Shown: positions 15,971 through 30,970, counted from the first letter of the stretch. The stretch: DNA of 64,000 nucleotides from JBGLNJ01 sp034434835 (GCA_034434835.1 DAOTXX010000078.1:1-64000); one strand, 5' to 3'. Made by a program: numbers and translations. The notes: generated by a model not told the origin, from the letters alone.

Positions 15971-16002
15971 AACCTCCCGCAGGGTGCAAACCTGCAGGAG
16001 GT
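15971..16002. repeat. Dispersed inverted repeat, family R2, copy 3
   Basis: ACCTCCCGCAGG faces CCTGCAGGAGGT with one mismatch and a 7-nt loop, a short single-hairpin form of the R2 element. Confidence 0.6.
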
Positions 16003-16154
16003 CAACGACTGGACTTGCAATACCCACATCTGGCAGTTGGAGTGCAGGCTTTAGCCTGTCGGGTTGCCAGATGTAGCAACCTGAAGACTGCAATCCAACG
16101 ACTTGCCGTTTAACAATTCCCTGTGCCCTTGTTTCATGTTATCATAGTGTCTCG

Positions 16155-17156
16155 ATGAGTGTGCCTTTTCCCCTCGGCAAACTTCCGGCGGATGTGTTGG
16201 CGCGGCTGTTGGAATGCTTCAAGCCCACCGACCCGCGTGTGATCGTCGGCCCAGGTACCGGGTTGGACGCGGCAGTGATTGACATGGGCGACCGGCTGCT
16301 TGTCGCCAAGTCTGACCCGATCACGTTCGCCACAGATTCGATCGGCTGGTATGCCGTGCAGGTCAACGCGAACGACATCGCCACCACGGGCGCGACGCCA
16401 CGCTGGTTCCTGGCGACGGTGCTCCTGCCCGAATCACGCGCGGATGCTGCGATGGCCGAAAGCATCTTGACTCAGATTCACAGCGCATGCGCGGCTCTTG
16501 ACGTCAGCCTGGTAGGTGGGCACACGGAAATCACCTATGGCTTGGATCGGCCTATCGTCGTCGGTGCGATGTTGGGCGAAGTGACGCGCGAGCGACTCGT
16601 CGCGCCATCTGGCGCGCGGCCGGGGGATGCGATTCTGCTGACCAAAGGTATTGCCATCGAAGGCACGGCGATCCTGGCGCGTGAGCGAGACCTTCGAGGA
16701 TTAGGTCTGGATGTGGAACGCTGCCGCCGGTTTTTAGTGGAGCCGGGCATCAGCGTGGTGCGTGACGCGACGATTGCCGCTCGTGCCGGGCGAGTCCACG
16801 CGATGCACGATCCGACGGAAGGCGGGCTGGCGACGGGACTGTATGAGATGGCGCAGGCGTCTGGCGTCGGCATGATGATCGAGCCGGGCGCAGTGTGGGT
16901 GTATCCCGAGACGGCGACCTTGTGCCACGCGATGGGCCTCGAACCGTGGGGACTCATTGCCTCCGGCGCATTGTTGTTGGCGGTGGAAACCCGCGATGCG
17001 CGAAACATCATTCGCGCGTTGGAGGCGGAAGGTATCCGTGCGGCTGTCATCGGCTATATGACTGATCAGGCCAATCACATCCTTGTGCGTGACAGTTCTG
17101 GCACACGCGAACTGCCACGATTTGAGCGAGACGAAATCGCCCGGCTGTTTGAGTGA
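16155..17156 (+). CDS. AIR synthase-related protein (HypE/ThiL/SelD superfamily)
   Basis: This 333-residue protein has the PurM-like two-domain fold. The N-terminal part contains GPGTGLDAAVIDMGDRLLVA, VNANDIATTGATPRWF (the N-D-x-A/G ATP-binding segment) and LVGGHTEITYGLDRP. The C-terminal part contains HDPTEGGLATGLYEMA and IASGALLLAV. That is the pattern of HypE-like hydrogenase-maturation proteins. True HypE ends in a PRIC motif whose cysteine carries the cyanide precursor; here the end is ARLFE, with no cysteine. No hydrogenase genes are near. So it is an ATP-binding paralogue of unknown substrate. A TATCAT box 10 bases before ATG 16155 and the lack of a clear SD suggest a nearly leaderless mRNA. 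Confidence 0.78.
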   Translation: MSVPFPLGKLPADVLARLLECFKPTDPRVIVGPGTGLDAAVIDMGDRLLVAKSDPITFATDSIGWYAVQVNANDIATTGATPRWFLATVLLPESRADAAMAESILTQIHSACAALDVSLVGGHTEITYGLDRPIVVGAMLGEVTRERLVAPSGARPGDAILLTKGIAIEGTAILARERDLRGLGLDVERCRRFLVEPGISVVRDATIAARAGRVHAMHDPTEGGLATGLYEMAQASGVGMMIEPGAVWVYPETATLCHAMGLEPWGLIASGALLLAVETRDARNIIRALEAEGIRAAVIGYMTDQANHILVRDSSGTRELPRFERDEIARLFE

Positions 17157-18292
17157 CCATGACCGATGCTCCCTACTACACCTGGCAAACATTCGCCGTG
17201 ACACTGGCCGATGAACCGATCCGCTGGGCTGGCAAGCCCGGACTGGAAATGTGGAACGAGGTCCGTCCATCTGCTCGCTTGTTGGCCGAAGCATTGGCCT
17301 CTATCGAGCCGGGGCAGCGCGTGCTCGATTTGCGCTGCGGGAGCGGCGTGGTCGGCGTGTTGGCCGCCCGACGTGGGGCGGAGGTAACGCTGTGTGATGA
17401 CAGCCTTGTTGCTGTCGAAGCGACAAAGCGAACGCTGCAACTCAACGGCGTCGGCGGCGCTGTGATTCACGGCCACGCGGTAACCGGTCCGTTCGACCTC
17501 GTGCTGCTGGATGCTCCGCGTGGCCGCGAGTGGGTGCGCTATCTGCTCACTGTAGCAGCACAGGCCTTGCAGCCAGGGGGCCGGTTATTGCTGGCCGGGC
17601 CTAATCGCGGCGGTATCAAGGGCTTTATCCAGGATGCGAACGAGATTGTCGGTCCGTGCCAGGTGACGCGCATCAAGGCGGGCCATCGTCTCGCCATTGC
17701 TGTGCGTTCGGCGGTGGTCGGTGATCTGTCGTCTGCGGTCAGAGATCAGATTTGCGAGACGACAGCGCGTGGGCAGCCGATTCGCTTTGTCACGCGGCCC
17801 GGTGTGTTTTCGCACGGCGAGCTAGACCCGGGCACACGCGCGCTGATCGAAACGATGGTGAATAAACCGGGCGAGATCGTGTTGGACTTGGGTTGCGGCA
17901 GCGGCATCGTCGGCGTGGTGGCCGCGCAGATGGATGGGCGAGTTGTGTGCGTAGACAGCAGCGCGATCGCCTTGAAGGCGACACAGGCCACGCTGGAGTT
18001 GAACGGCCTGGCCAGCGCGCAAGTGCTTGCCAGCGATTGCGCCTCGGCTGTGCACGACGTGCACTTTGATGTGGTCGCCACTAATCCGCCGTTTCATCAA
18101 GGCCTGGGCGTCGAGCATGATGTGGCGCAGCAATTTGTCCGTGATGCGGCTTGTGTGCTCAAGCCTGACGGGCGATTGTACCTGGTCGCCAATCGTTTCA
18201 TTCGCTATGAGCGCATGATGGAAGGATGGTTTAATCGTGTGAGCACAGTGTACGAAGATAACCGTTTCCATGTGCTAGAGGCGGTGCGTTAA
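17153..18292 (+). CDS. RsmC/RlmG-like methyltransferase with duplicated domain
   Basis: This 379-residue protein has two Rossmann-type methyltransferase domains. The N-terminal one keeps a degenerate motif I (LDLRCGSGVVGVLAA) but lacks an NPP(F/Y) motif. The C-terminal one has LDLGCGSGIVGVVAA (about 237-251) and the catalytic NPPFHQG (311-317) used by N2-guanine methyltransferases. This is the layout of RsmC (16S rRNA m2G1207) and RlmG (23S), where only the C-terminal half is active. Which guanine is modified cannot be decided from sequence. The GTG at 17153 overlaps the previous stop (GTGA), implying coupling; ATG 17159 is an equally plausible start. It is followed by the EamA transporter with a one-base overlap. 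Confidence 0.83.
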   Translation: MTMTDAPYYTWQTFAVTLADEPIRWAGKPGLEMWNEVRPSARLLAEALASIEPGQRVLDLRCGSGVVGVLAARRGAEVTLCDDSLVAVEATKRTLQLNGVGGAVIHGHAVTGPFDLVLLDAPRGREWVRYLLTVAAQALQPGGRLLLAGPNRGGIKGFIQDANEIVGPCQVTRIKAGHRLAIAVRSAVVGDLSSAVRDQICETTARGQPIRFVTRPGVFSHGELDPGTRALIETMVNKPGEIVLDLGCGSGIVGVVAAQMDGRVVCVDSSAIALKATQATLELNGLASAQVLASDCASAVHDVHFDVVATNPPFHQGLGVEHDVAQQFVRDAACVLKPDGRLYLVANRFIRYERMMEGWFNRVSTVYEDNRFHVLEAVR

Positions 18293-19194
18293 TGTCCGAG
18301 GCTTCGACTGCGGCCACGCGCCTCCGTTGGAGCCGTCAGACATCCGGGGTCATCATCTCGCTGATGTCGGCGGTGGTCGTGGGCTGGGCACCCATCTTGG
18401 GCAAGATGGCCTATCGCGCCGGCGTGGACCCCTACACGCTAGTTGCGCTGCGAACGTCGCTAGCGGCGCTCTTTTTGTGGGGCTGGTACCTGGTGTGGTG
18501 GCGTCCGTACATCCGCATCGAGTGGCACAACTTGTTGGGCTGCATCGGGATGGGGGCCGTCAACGGAGTCGGGTCGCTGTTCTACTATACGGGCCTGCAA
18601 AAGCTGGACGCTTCGTTGGCTTCGCTCCTGTATACGCTCTATCCGATCTGGGTGTTCATTTTTCTATCGGCATCGGGGCACGAGATCTCACGGCTGGCCG
18701 TGTTACGCTTATCCCTCGCTCTGGTAGGATTGTATTTCGTCACCAGCACCGGGCCGTTGCGGCCGAACAGTTTGGGCGTCATGCTGATGCTCGCCTCGGC
18801 AGCGGCGTATGGCTGGCATCTGGTTCTAGGTCAGTGGGTGCTGGCCGATGTCCCCAGCCGCACCGTGACGCTGTACGTTCTGACGACGATGGCGGTCGTA
18901 GTCACGGGCGTGAGGCTGGCGGGTGGTCAGGCGTTGGGGCCGATCAGCGCGGCCGGCTGGGAAGCTATCGTGGGACTGGCGCTTGTCACAGCGCTTTCTC
19001 GTTTGATGATGTTTGCCGGTTTGCGACGGCTGGGCGGCGTTCAGACAGCCCTCTTGGGCATCACTGAGCTGCTCACGACGTTGCTGGTGGCGTTTATCGT
19101 CCTGAGCGAGCGATTATCGTTGGCGCAGTGGATCGGCGCGGCGATTATTGTCGCCAGTGTGCTGCTGGTGAGAAAGGAAAAGGCTGAGGAGTAA
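18292..19194 (+). CDS. EamA/DMT-family transporter
   Basis: This 300-residue integral membrane protein has about ten hydrophobic helices in two EamA repeats (roughly 15-145 and 165-295), the drug/metabolite transporter fold. Recognisable segments are VVGWAPILGKMAYRAGVDP at the start, SLFYYTGLQKLDASLASLLY in the first repeat, and LLTTLLVAFIVLSERLSLAQ in the second. It should export a small metabolite or amino acid; substrate specificity is unknown. The start ATG overlaps the methyltransferase stop (TAATG), so the last three plus-strand genes form one coupled unit. It ends 35 bp from the convergent receiver-kinase gene with no strong terminator visible. Confidence 0.88.
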   Translation: MSEASTAATRLRWSRQTSGVIISLMSAVVVGWAPILGKMAYRAGVDPYTLVALRTSLAALFLWGWYLVWWRPYIRIEWHNLLGCIGMGAVNGVGSLFYYTGLQKLDASLASLLYTLYPIWVFIFLSASGHEISRLAVLRLSLALVGLYFVTSTGPLRPNSLGVMLMLASAAAYGWHLVLGQWVLADVPSRTVTLYVLTTMAVVVTGVRLAGGQALGPISAAGWEAIVGLALVTALSRLMMFAGLRRLGGVQTALLGITELLTTLLVAFIVLSERLSLAQWIGAAIIVASVLLVRKEKAEE

Positions 19195-19228
19195 AGCGTC
19201 AGACGTCAAAAGCCTACCATCTGGATGG

Positions 19229-20488
19229 TTACATCTTGCGATCGGTCAGCGGGGTATAACGTAGGGGCAACACGAGATGGAACTTGGAGCCGGGTAGGTT
19301 GACTTCGTCGTAGCCTTTACTTTCCACAAACACCTTGCCTCCATGCGCTTCGATGATGCCTCGCACGACCGATAGCCCCAACCCTAACCCCCCGCCTTTA
19401 TAGTCCGTCGCGCTGGTTGAATGAAGGGCGGTGTTTTCGAGCACATAGAACTTGTCAAAGATGTGTTCTTGCTCGCTGCGGTCAATGCCAATGCCTGTAT
19501 CGCGCACGACCAGGTCGAGCGCGTCGCCCGTGTTTTCGATCCACACTTCGATCAACCCGCCATCTGGCGTGAACTTGATCGCATTGCTGACCACATTGGC
19601 GATCGCGCGGCGCAAATAGTTCCGGTCACCCCGGATCGGCGGAAAGCCCGACAGGCTCCCCACTTGAAGTTGCTGCCCCCGCTCCTGGCTGGCCGGCCGG
19701 AACTGCTCGACTATGGCTCGCGCCAGCGCGCCCAGGTCCATTTCCTCGAATACCAGGTCGAGCTGATTGGCGTCAATCACCGCGACGTTGACGATGGCGT
19801 CCACCACGTTAGACAGCTTGTCGGACGCCTCGGCAATTTTCGAGATCATGCCCTGCACGTCCGGTGAGATGTGTTCCTGCATGGCGGGCGAAAGCAACAA
19901 GCGTGCATAGCCATACACGAGGGTGAGTGGCGTGCGCAGTTCGTGGCTGGCCAGAATGATAAAGTCGGCCTTGACCTTTTCCATGCGGCGCAGCCTTTCA
20001 TTCGCGTCACGCAGCTCGGTGATGGTGTGCTCGAGGCTGTCCACCAGTCGGCGAGTATGCTCTTCGAGCATGGTGACTTTGGTCTCAGCCTCAACACTTT
20101 CGCGCTTGCCTTTGAGGAACGCTGCCACCTGCGTCGGCAGCTTGTCTACATCAATCGGTTTCGGAATGTACCCATCGCAGCCGGCGGCCAGTGCCCGCGA
20201 GCGATCGCCTTCCATCACATTGGCCGTCAGCGCGATGATCGGGACATCCTGCATGTCGGGCAGGCTCTTGAGCCGCGTGGTGACGGCATAGCCGCTCATG
20301 TGAGGGATATTGATGTCCATCAGGATCAGGTCGGGGCGCTGTTGCCGCGCCAATTCCAGGCCGGAGAGGCCATCTTCGGCTTCTACGACGTGATAGCCTT
20401 CCGCCGCCAGCACGCGCTGAACCAGCAGCCGGGCGACCGGATCATCTTCGACATATAGAATCGTGGGGGTATTTTCCGTCTTGTTCAT
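19229..20488 (-). CDS. Receiver-histidine kinase
   Basis: The 419-residue soluble protein starts with a receiver domain (about 8-125; acidic pair D15/D16 by my count, phospho-acceptor D58 in LILMDINIPHMSG, lysine in YIPKPID). A coiled linker (about 130-172) leads to HisKA with ILASHELRTPLTLV (H182). The HATPase domain has NVVSNAIKF, RDTGIG and GGGLGLGLSV. All catalytic motifs are intact. The receiver-first order suggests that another kinase's phosphoryl group controls this kinase. It is the last gene of the minus-strand sensor train, 42 bp after the enzyme-receiver fusion gene. No DNA-binding regulator follows, so the final output is not visible here. Confidence 0.9.
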   Translation of the reverse strand: MNKTENTPTILYVEDDPVARLLVQRVLAAEGYHVVEAEDGLSGLELARQQRPDLILMDINIPHMSGYAVTTRLKSLPDMQDVPIIALTANVMEGDRSRALAAGCDGYIPKPIDVDKLPTQVAAFLKGKRESVEAETKVTMLEEHTRRLVDSLEHTITELRDANERLRRMEKVKADFIILASHELRTPLTLVYGYARLLLSPAMQEHISPDVQGMISKIAEASDKLSNVVDAIVNVAVIDANQLDLVFEEMDLGALARAIVEQFRPASQERGQQLQVGSLSGFPPIRGDRNYLRRAIANVVSNAIKFTPDGGLIEVWIENTGDALDLVVRDTGIGIDRSEQEHIFDKFYVLENTALHSTSATDYKGGGLGLGLSVVRGIIEAHGGKVFVESKGYDEVNLPGSKFHLVLPLRYTPLTDRKM

Positions 20489-20530
20489 CGCTCGTCGCTG
20501 GCTAAAGCTTGATCGATCATACTGGATACC

Positions 20531-22207
20531 TCAATCCAATACCGCTTGAATATCGCTCAACAAGTCCTGATCGGTGAACGTGCCTTTCTGCAAAAGCGAT
20601 TGAACCTGTCCAGCCAGCCGCTTGCGTTCGTTGGGCGTCAGTTCTTTGGCTGAAACGACAATCACCGGGATGCCTTTGAGCGAGTCATCTTGCTTCATGA
20701 TCTCGAGCAGACCAAAGCCATCCAGCTCCGGCATCATCAAGTCCAAGAGTACCATATCCGGGTGCTCTCTGCGGAGTAATTCCAAACCTTCCCGCCCGTT
20801 GGCCGCTTCGTAAAGGATGTATTTGCCCCGCGCTTGCAGGATGCGCTTGAGCAGCCGCGTGGCATTGACGTCGTCGTCAATGATCGCCACAGACTTGACA
20901 CGCTCGTCGAGGCGTTCCAATGCCGCGAGCAGGCCTTCCTCCTGAGGGATAGGCGCCGCAGGCTTGAGTGGCCCGGTATCCACGCTGCGCGCCCAGGCTT
21001 TGCCTAACAGTTCCTCTTGCACAGGCAGCGTGTGACCGGAGCAGTTGACGATCACGACCTCTTCGGGCTTGATGACCTGGGTCGAGATCAACTTGAACAA
21101 CCCGGCAAAGGTCGCGCCAGTGGCCGGCTCCATCGAGATGCCGTCCATCTTGGCCAGCACGTGCATCGCGCGGTAGCTTTCTTCGTCGGTGACGGTTTCC
21201 ATCACCCCGCTGCTGGCCAGCACGGCGCGGCGCAGCGGCGCGTAAGCTTCGCCGGGCCTGGCCGTCGCCAGCGTGATGATGTTGGTCTTGGGTTCGTCCA
21301 CGTTCTGGGGCACTTCCAGCCCCGCCTTGAATGAGTTGACGATGGGCGCGCAGCCTTCGGCCTGGATGCAGGCCAGGTGAGGCATCTTGCGGATCCAGCC
21401 CATGTCGCGCAGCTCCTCAAAGCCTTTCCACACGCCCACTGGCCCCAGTCCGCCGCTGATCGCCTGAAAGTACCAATCGGGCGCGCGCATCGGGATCGGG
21501 CTGTCGGGCACTTCGGGGCCGCACAGTCTACCCAGTTGCTCGCATATCTCGAACGCCAGAGTCTTCATGCTTTCGCGCGCGGCAAACGAACGGATGCCGC
21601 GATCCAGGTACAGCCCCTTGCGGTCGGCAAAGGCCGCGGCCATCTCTTTGGCCTGGTCATACGTGCCGGTGATCTTGATGACCTCTGTACCATAGATCGC
21701 TACCTCACGCATTTTCTCTTGGGCCACGGTGCTGTTCATAAACGCCCACAGCTTGATGCCCGCTCGCGCGCAGTAGGCCGAATACGAGATCGCGACGTTG
21801 CCCGTGGAGGCCACCACGACCTCGCTGATCCCATTCTCCTTCATCACCGAGACGGCCAGGCTGGCCTGCCGATCTTTGAATGAGCCGGTCGGTCCCTGAC
21901 GCTCGTCTTTGACAAAGAGGTTGGGACGCCCCATCATCAGCGCCAGGTTGTCGGTTCGGACGAGCGGCGTGCCCCCTTCGCCCATCGAGATGATGTTAGC
22001 GTCGTTGCGCAACGGCAACAGCTCGCGGTAGCGCCACATGTTAAACGGTCGCTCGCGTAACAGCGCCGGCAGCTTGCCGCGCAGCTCGTTATAGGGGTAG
22101 CGCGCTTCGAACCAGGTCTTGCCGCAACTGGGGCAGGCAGCCAGAGCCTTGGCATAGGGAGCGCGATACTTGCAAGCGGTACATTCAAGATCAATTCGAA
22201 GGGTCAT
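20531..22207 (-). CDS. Threonine synthase-like PLP enzyme fused to a response-regulator receiver
   Basis: This is a 558-residue fusion. Residues 1-40 carry a zinc ribbon (C9, C12, C25, C28) as in bacterial threonine synthases. Residues about 60-420 are a fold-type II PLP enzyme: GEGGTPLV, the Schiff-base lysine K111 in GPTGSFKDR, the phosphate/substrate loop ASTGNVAIS, ISGGLGPVGVWKGFEEL and NCSGHTLP. It should convert O-phosphohomoserine to threonine, or a related beta/gamma-replacement. Residues about 438-558 are a complete receiver with an acidic cluster at 444-446, phospho-acceptor D489 (LLDLMMPELDG), a switch serine and a C-terminal lysine. The reading frame is continuous, with a linker of about 15 residues. 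It lies between two kinase genes, so phosphorylation by them is likely but unproven. Confidence 0.9.
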   Translation of the reverse strand: MTLRIDLECTACKYRAPYAKALAACPSCGKTWFEARYPYNELRGKLPALLRERPFNMWRYRELLPLRNDANIISMGEGGTPLVRTDNLALMMGRPNLFVKDERQGPTGSFKDRQASLAVSVMKENGISEVVVASTGNVAISYSAYCARAGIKLWAFMNSTVAQEKMREVAIYGTEVIKITGTYDQAKEMAAAFADRKGLYLDRGIRSFAARESMKTLAFEICEQLGRLCGPEVPDSPIPMRAPDWYFQAISGGLGPVGVWKGFEELRDMGWIRKMPHLACIQAEGCAPIVNSFKAGLEVPQNVDEPKTNIITLATARPGEAYAPLRRAVLASSGVMETVTDEESYRAMHVLAKMDGISMEPATGATFAGLFKLISTQVIKPEEVVIVNCSGHTLPVQEELLGKAWARSVDTGPLKPAAPIPQEEGLLAALERLDERVKSVAIIDDDVNATRLLKRILQARGKYILYEAANGREGLELLRREHPDMVLLDLMMPELDGFGLLEIMKQDDSLKGIPVIVVSAKELTPNERKRLAGQVQSLLQKGTFTDQDLLSDIQAVLD

Positions 22208-22244
22208 AATAGTTTCCTGGACAACAGAAATCCCGCATGTAGCT

Positions 22245-22327
22245 TGAGGCAGCCAGCCGAAGGACAGCCGTGAAAACGAGTTGAAGGTCCTTCAAGGTTG
22301 CGTCTGCGTAGCTGGCTGGCTGCCTCA
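22245..22327. repeat. Long inverted repeat between hybrid kinase and enzyme-receiver genes
   Basis: GAGGCAGCCAGCC (22246-22258) is perfectly inverted as GGCTGGCTGCCTC (22314-22326), extended by one T-A pair to 14 bp. A 55-nt spacer separates the arms. There is no T-tract after it on the transcribed strand, so it is not a classical terminator. It may be an mRNA-processing or differential-expression hairpin, or a repeat element. Confidence 0.6.
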
Positions 22328-22356
22328 CACGCGAGCGGCGCAAGGCATTCGACGTT

Positions 22357-28350
<5,994 letters not shown>

Positions 28351-28351
28351 A

Positions 28352-30970
28352 CTAGCCTCCCGATTTGGTGACCGGACGAGCGGACTCGTCAATCTGAATG
28401 CGGGCTACGGCGTGCGGCACGTCGAGAGCCTGGGCCAGCTCGCGCGCCGCCGTCTGCAAGATGGCCGACACGCTGGTCGTGGCGCGGATGCGCGCGGTGA
28501 TCTCGTTGATCAATCGCTCGCGGCCAGCCAGGCGCTGCGTCTCGTCAAAGAGCCGCGCGCTATCGAGCGCGAGCGCGGCCTGGGTGACCACGGCTTCCAC
28601 CAGGGCGCGCTCTTGCTCGGTCCAGGCCTGGCGACCGGCGCTGGTCAGTTCGACGACGCCGATCTCTTGGCCGCGCAGCGTCAGCGGCATTTCCAGTTTC
28701 GATCCATCCCCTGCCGCCTGACCTGTTGGCGCATAGTCGTACTCGGTCAGAGTCGGTCTGGATTGCAGCGCCCGCTGCCAGGTCTCACGCATAACCTGGC
28801 GATACAGCACATTCAGCTCTTGCAGGCTGGCTTGAGTGCTTTCGATCAGACGACGGTTTTCGATCGAGACCGCCGCCTGTGCAGCCAAGGATTGATAAGG
28901 CTTGAGCCACTCGGCGGTCAAAGCGGACTGGCTCGATGTCCCCAGCCCCAAGGCCCCGATCCACTTGGCACCGGCGATCAGCGGCACAAACGCGATGCTT
29001 TGCAGGCCGGGCGGTAGGTGTCTCCACATCTGCTGGTCGCCGGGGTCGTAGGACTGGACCAGGCCAGAAGGCTCGGCGGTCAACAGGCTGCGTAATGGAA
29101 AGTCGGCGAATGCTGTGCGGGTGTCGGCTCGAAGTGGGTCCAGCGTGACCGGCTCGCGTGTCCATACGTGACTGACTTTTAAATACTCTGGTTTCTCACC
29201 TTCGTAAGGCTCGAAAAGCACCAGCAGACACAGGTCAATCTCTGGCTTGAGGCTGTGCTCCACCATCGCTTGAAAGATCGCTTCTGTGTCTGGGGCGGTC
29301 GAGATCGCCTGGCTGGCTTCGTACAAGGCAGCGGTTTCTTGAAGGCTGGCCTGAATCTGAGAGACGAGCCGTTGGTTTTCCGCCAGCGCGGTTTGTGTTT
29401 CGGCAAACAGGCGGGCATTCTCCAGCGCGATGGCGATCTGGTCGGCCATGCCCTGCAATACTGCGATGCTGCTTTCGTCAAAGGCGGCTTCTTGGACGCT
29501 CTGCACGTCCAGCGCGCCCAGGACGCGCTCGCCTATCCTGAGCGGCAACGCGATCTCGGAGCGCGTGTCCGGCAGCAGGGGATTGACAAGGCGCACGGCG
29601 TCCTGGCCCACGTCCAGCGCGATGCGAGCCTGCCTGTTTGCGCAGACCCAACCGACCATGGACTGACCGCCGACCTCCAACCGGTGTCCACTGTCCAGCA
29701 ACGCTCGGCCTGCCTCGCCCCGGCCGGCGCGCAGCACGGCAAAGCGCCGGTCGCGGTCCAGCAAGAACACGCCCGCGTAGTAGAACCCGAACCGCTCGCA
29801 GATCAAGTCTACGAGCCGCTGTAACAATTCCTGGGGATCGAGAATCGTGGAGATGGCGCGTCCTACCTCTGCGCTGGCGCGCAACTGAGCCGTGCGGGCT
29901 TCGACACGGAGTTCCAGTGAGCTGATCATGTCACGCAACTGGGAGGTCATCGTGTTGAACGAACGAGCAAGCACGCCGAGTTCATCTTCGCCTTGCACAG
30001 GTGCGGTGCGCGTTAGGTCGCCTGCAGCGATAGCCGCGGTGGTGTCCGTCAAGACACCGATGGGTCGCATAACCTGACGGATGGTAAACCACATCATCGC
30101 TGCCAACAGACATGCCCCGACTAGGATCAACACCGAGGTGATCGTCCGGAAACTCCACAAAGTGCTCAGCAGTTCAGATTCTTGTTGTTGAACGATGATG
30201 CCCCAACCGTTCTCTAGTCTGTCCATGTGAGCATACCAGCGCCTACCCTGTTCATCGACAAAAGTCGTGTAGCCCGTCTTGCCTTGCCGCAAGGCGACAA
30301 CAGGCGGAAACTGGGAAGCATCCACCAACTCGGGTTTACTCACGACAGCCGGATCCGAGTGCGCGACGATGCGGTTGATGACGTCCACAACATACGCTTC
30401 GCCGGTTCTTCCCACCTTGCTGGCATTGACTTGCCGTGAGATGTCCTCTAGCTCACTGCCGATCATGCCCACCCCGACGATCTGGCCAGACGAGTCTCTA
30501 ATGGGTGCGGCTAGTGCCAGCGCCGGACGGCCAGTGGTCCGGCTCACGATGGTCTCAAGTGTCACGCTGCCTGATTTGGCACCGAGGAAATACTGGCGAT
30601 CATGGTAATCTCTGAGCTGTTCCTCGTCATTCCGCGCCACATTGAAGCCGCTAAGGTTCAAGGTCATCGCAAGATACACCTGCGGATGTGCCGTCGCGAT
30701 GGCCTTGAGAACCGTTTTTTGCCGAGAGGCATCCATGCTCACGATATCGGGCAAGCCGACCAACTCCTGTAGAGTCTGGGTGTTCAGGGCCAGCCATGTC
30801 TTTACGTTGCCGTTCAGTGCGTTGTTGATCAGACCAAGCTGATCTTTAGCGAACTGGTTCAGAGCATCACCAGCCAAGTTGCTCAAAAGGATCATCGCGG
30901 TGATCATCAGCGGGAGCGCGATCACCAGGACGAGCAGAGTCAGGCGAGTCTGCAAACTGCGAGTTCTCAT
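28352..30970 (-). CDS. dCACHE-HAMP-GAF sensor without output domain
   Basis: The 872-residue protein has a membrane helix (7-28) and an extracellular dCACHE domain (about 35-280) containing DYHDRQYFLGA and RTTGRPALALAAPIRD. A second helix (about 283-303), HAMP, a full GAF (about 365-520), a second GAF-like region (about 535-690), a short GAF (about 700-800) and the common C-terminal tail from RERLINEITARIRATTS follow. It is closely similar in layout and wording to the 46.5-49.1 kb protein, so the two are paralogues. There is no HisKA, GGDEF, MCP-signalling or HTH domain. Its ATG overlaps the previous stop (ATGA). Its own stop codon lies inside the ribosome-binding site of the giant kinase, a tight stoichiometric link between this sensor and the kinase. 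Confidence 0.88.
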   Translation of the reverse strand: MRTRSLQTRLTLLVLVIALPLMITAMILLSNLAGDALNQFAKDQLGLINNALNGNVKTWLALNTQTLQELVGLPDIVSMDASRQKTVLKAIATAHPQVYLAMTLNLSGFNVARNDEEQLRDYHDRQYFLGAKSGSVTLETIVSRTTGRPALALAAPIRDSSGQIVGVGMIGSELEDISRQVNASKVGRTGEAYVVDVINRIVAHSDPAVVSKPELVDASQFPPVVALRQGKTGYTTFVDEQGRRWYAHMDRLENGWGIIVQQQESELLSTLWSFRTITSVLILVGACLLAAMMWFTIRQVMRPIGVLTDTTAAIAAGDLTRTAPVQGEDELGVLARSFNTMTSQLRDMISSLELRVEARTAQLRASAEVGRAISTILDPQELLQRLVDLICERFGFYYAGVFLLDRDRRFAVLRAGRGEAGRALLDSGHRLEVGGQSMVGWVCANRQARIALDVGQDAVRLVNPLLPDTRSEIALPLRIGERVLGALDVQSVQEAAFDESSIAVLQGMADQIAIALENARLFAETQTALAENQRLVSQIQASLQETAALYEASQAISTAPDTEAIFQAMVEHSLKPEIDLCLLVLFEPYEGEKPEYLKVSHVWTREPVTLDPLRADTRTAFADFPLRSLLTAEPSGLVQSYDPGDQQMWRHLPPGLQSIAFVPLIAGAKWIGALGLGTSSQSALTAEWLKPYQSLAAQAAVSIENRRLIESTQASLQELNVLYRQVMRETWQRALQSRPTLTEYDYAPTGQAAGDGSKLEMPLTLRGQEIGVVELTSAGRQAWTEQERALVEAVVTQAALALDSARLFDETQRLAGRERLINEITARIRATTSVSAILQTAARELAQALDVPHAVARIQIDESARPVTKSGG

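Larger units (their letters stand above)
15728..16154. other. Repeat-rich intergenic region between divergent genes
   Basis: No gene is seen in these 427 bases. They hold the diverged R1 copy (15848-15928), the third R2 copy (15971-16002) and a nested hairpin (CATCTGGCA 16027-16035 with TGCCAGATG 16065-16073, enclosing CAGGCTTTAGCCTG at 16045-16058). A TATCAT box at 16140-16145 lies close to ATG 16155, so the downstream gene could have a very short or absent leader. Confidence 0.6.

Noticed and set aside
16155..17156. Hydrogenase maturation factor HypE
   Set aside because: The protein ends without the PRIC cysteine motif, and no hyp or hydrogenase gene is nearby. It was kept as an AIR-synthase-related protein.
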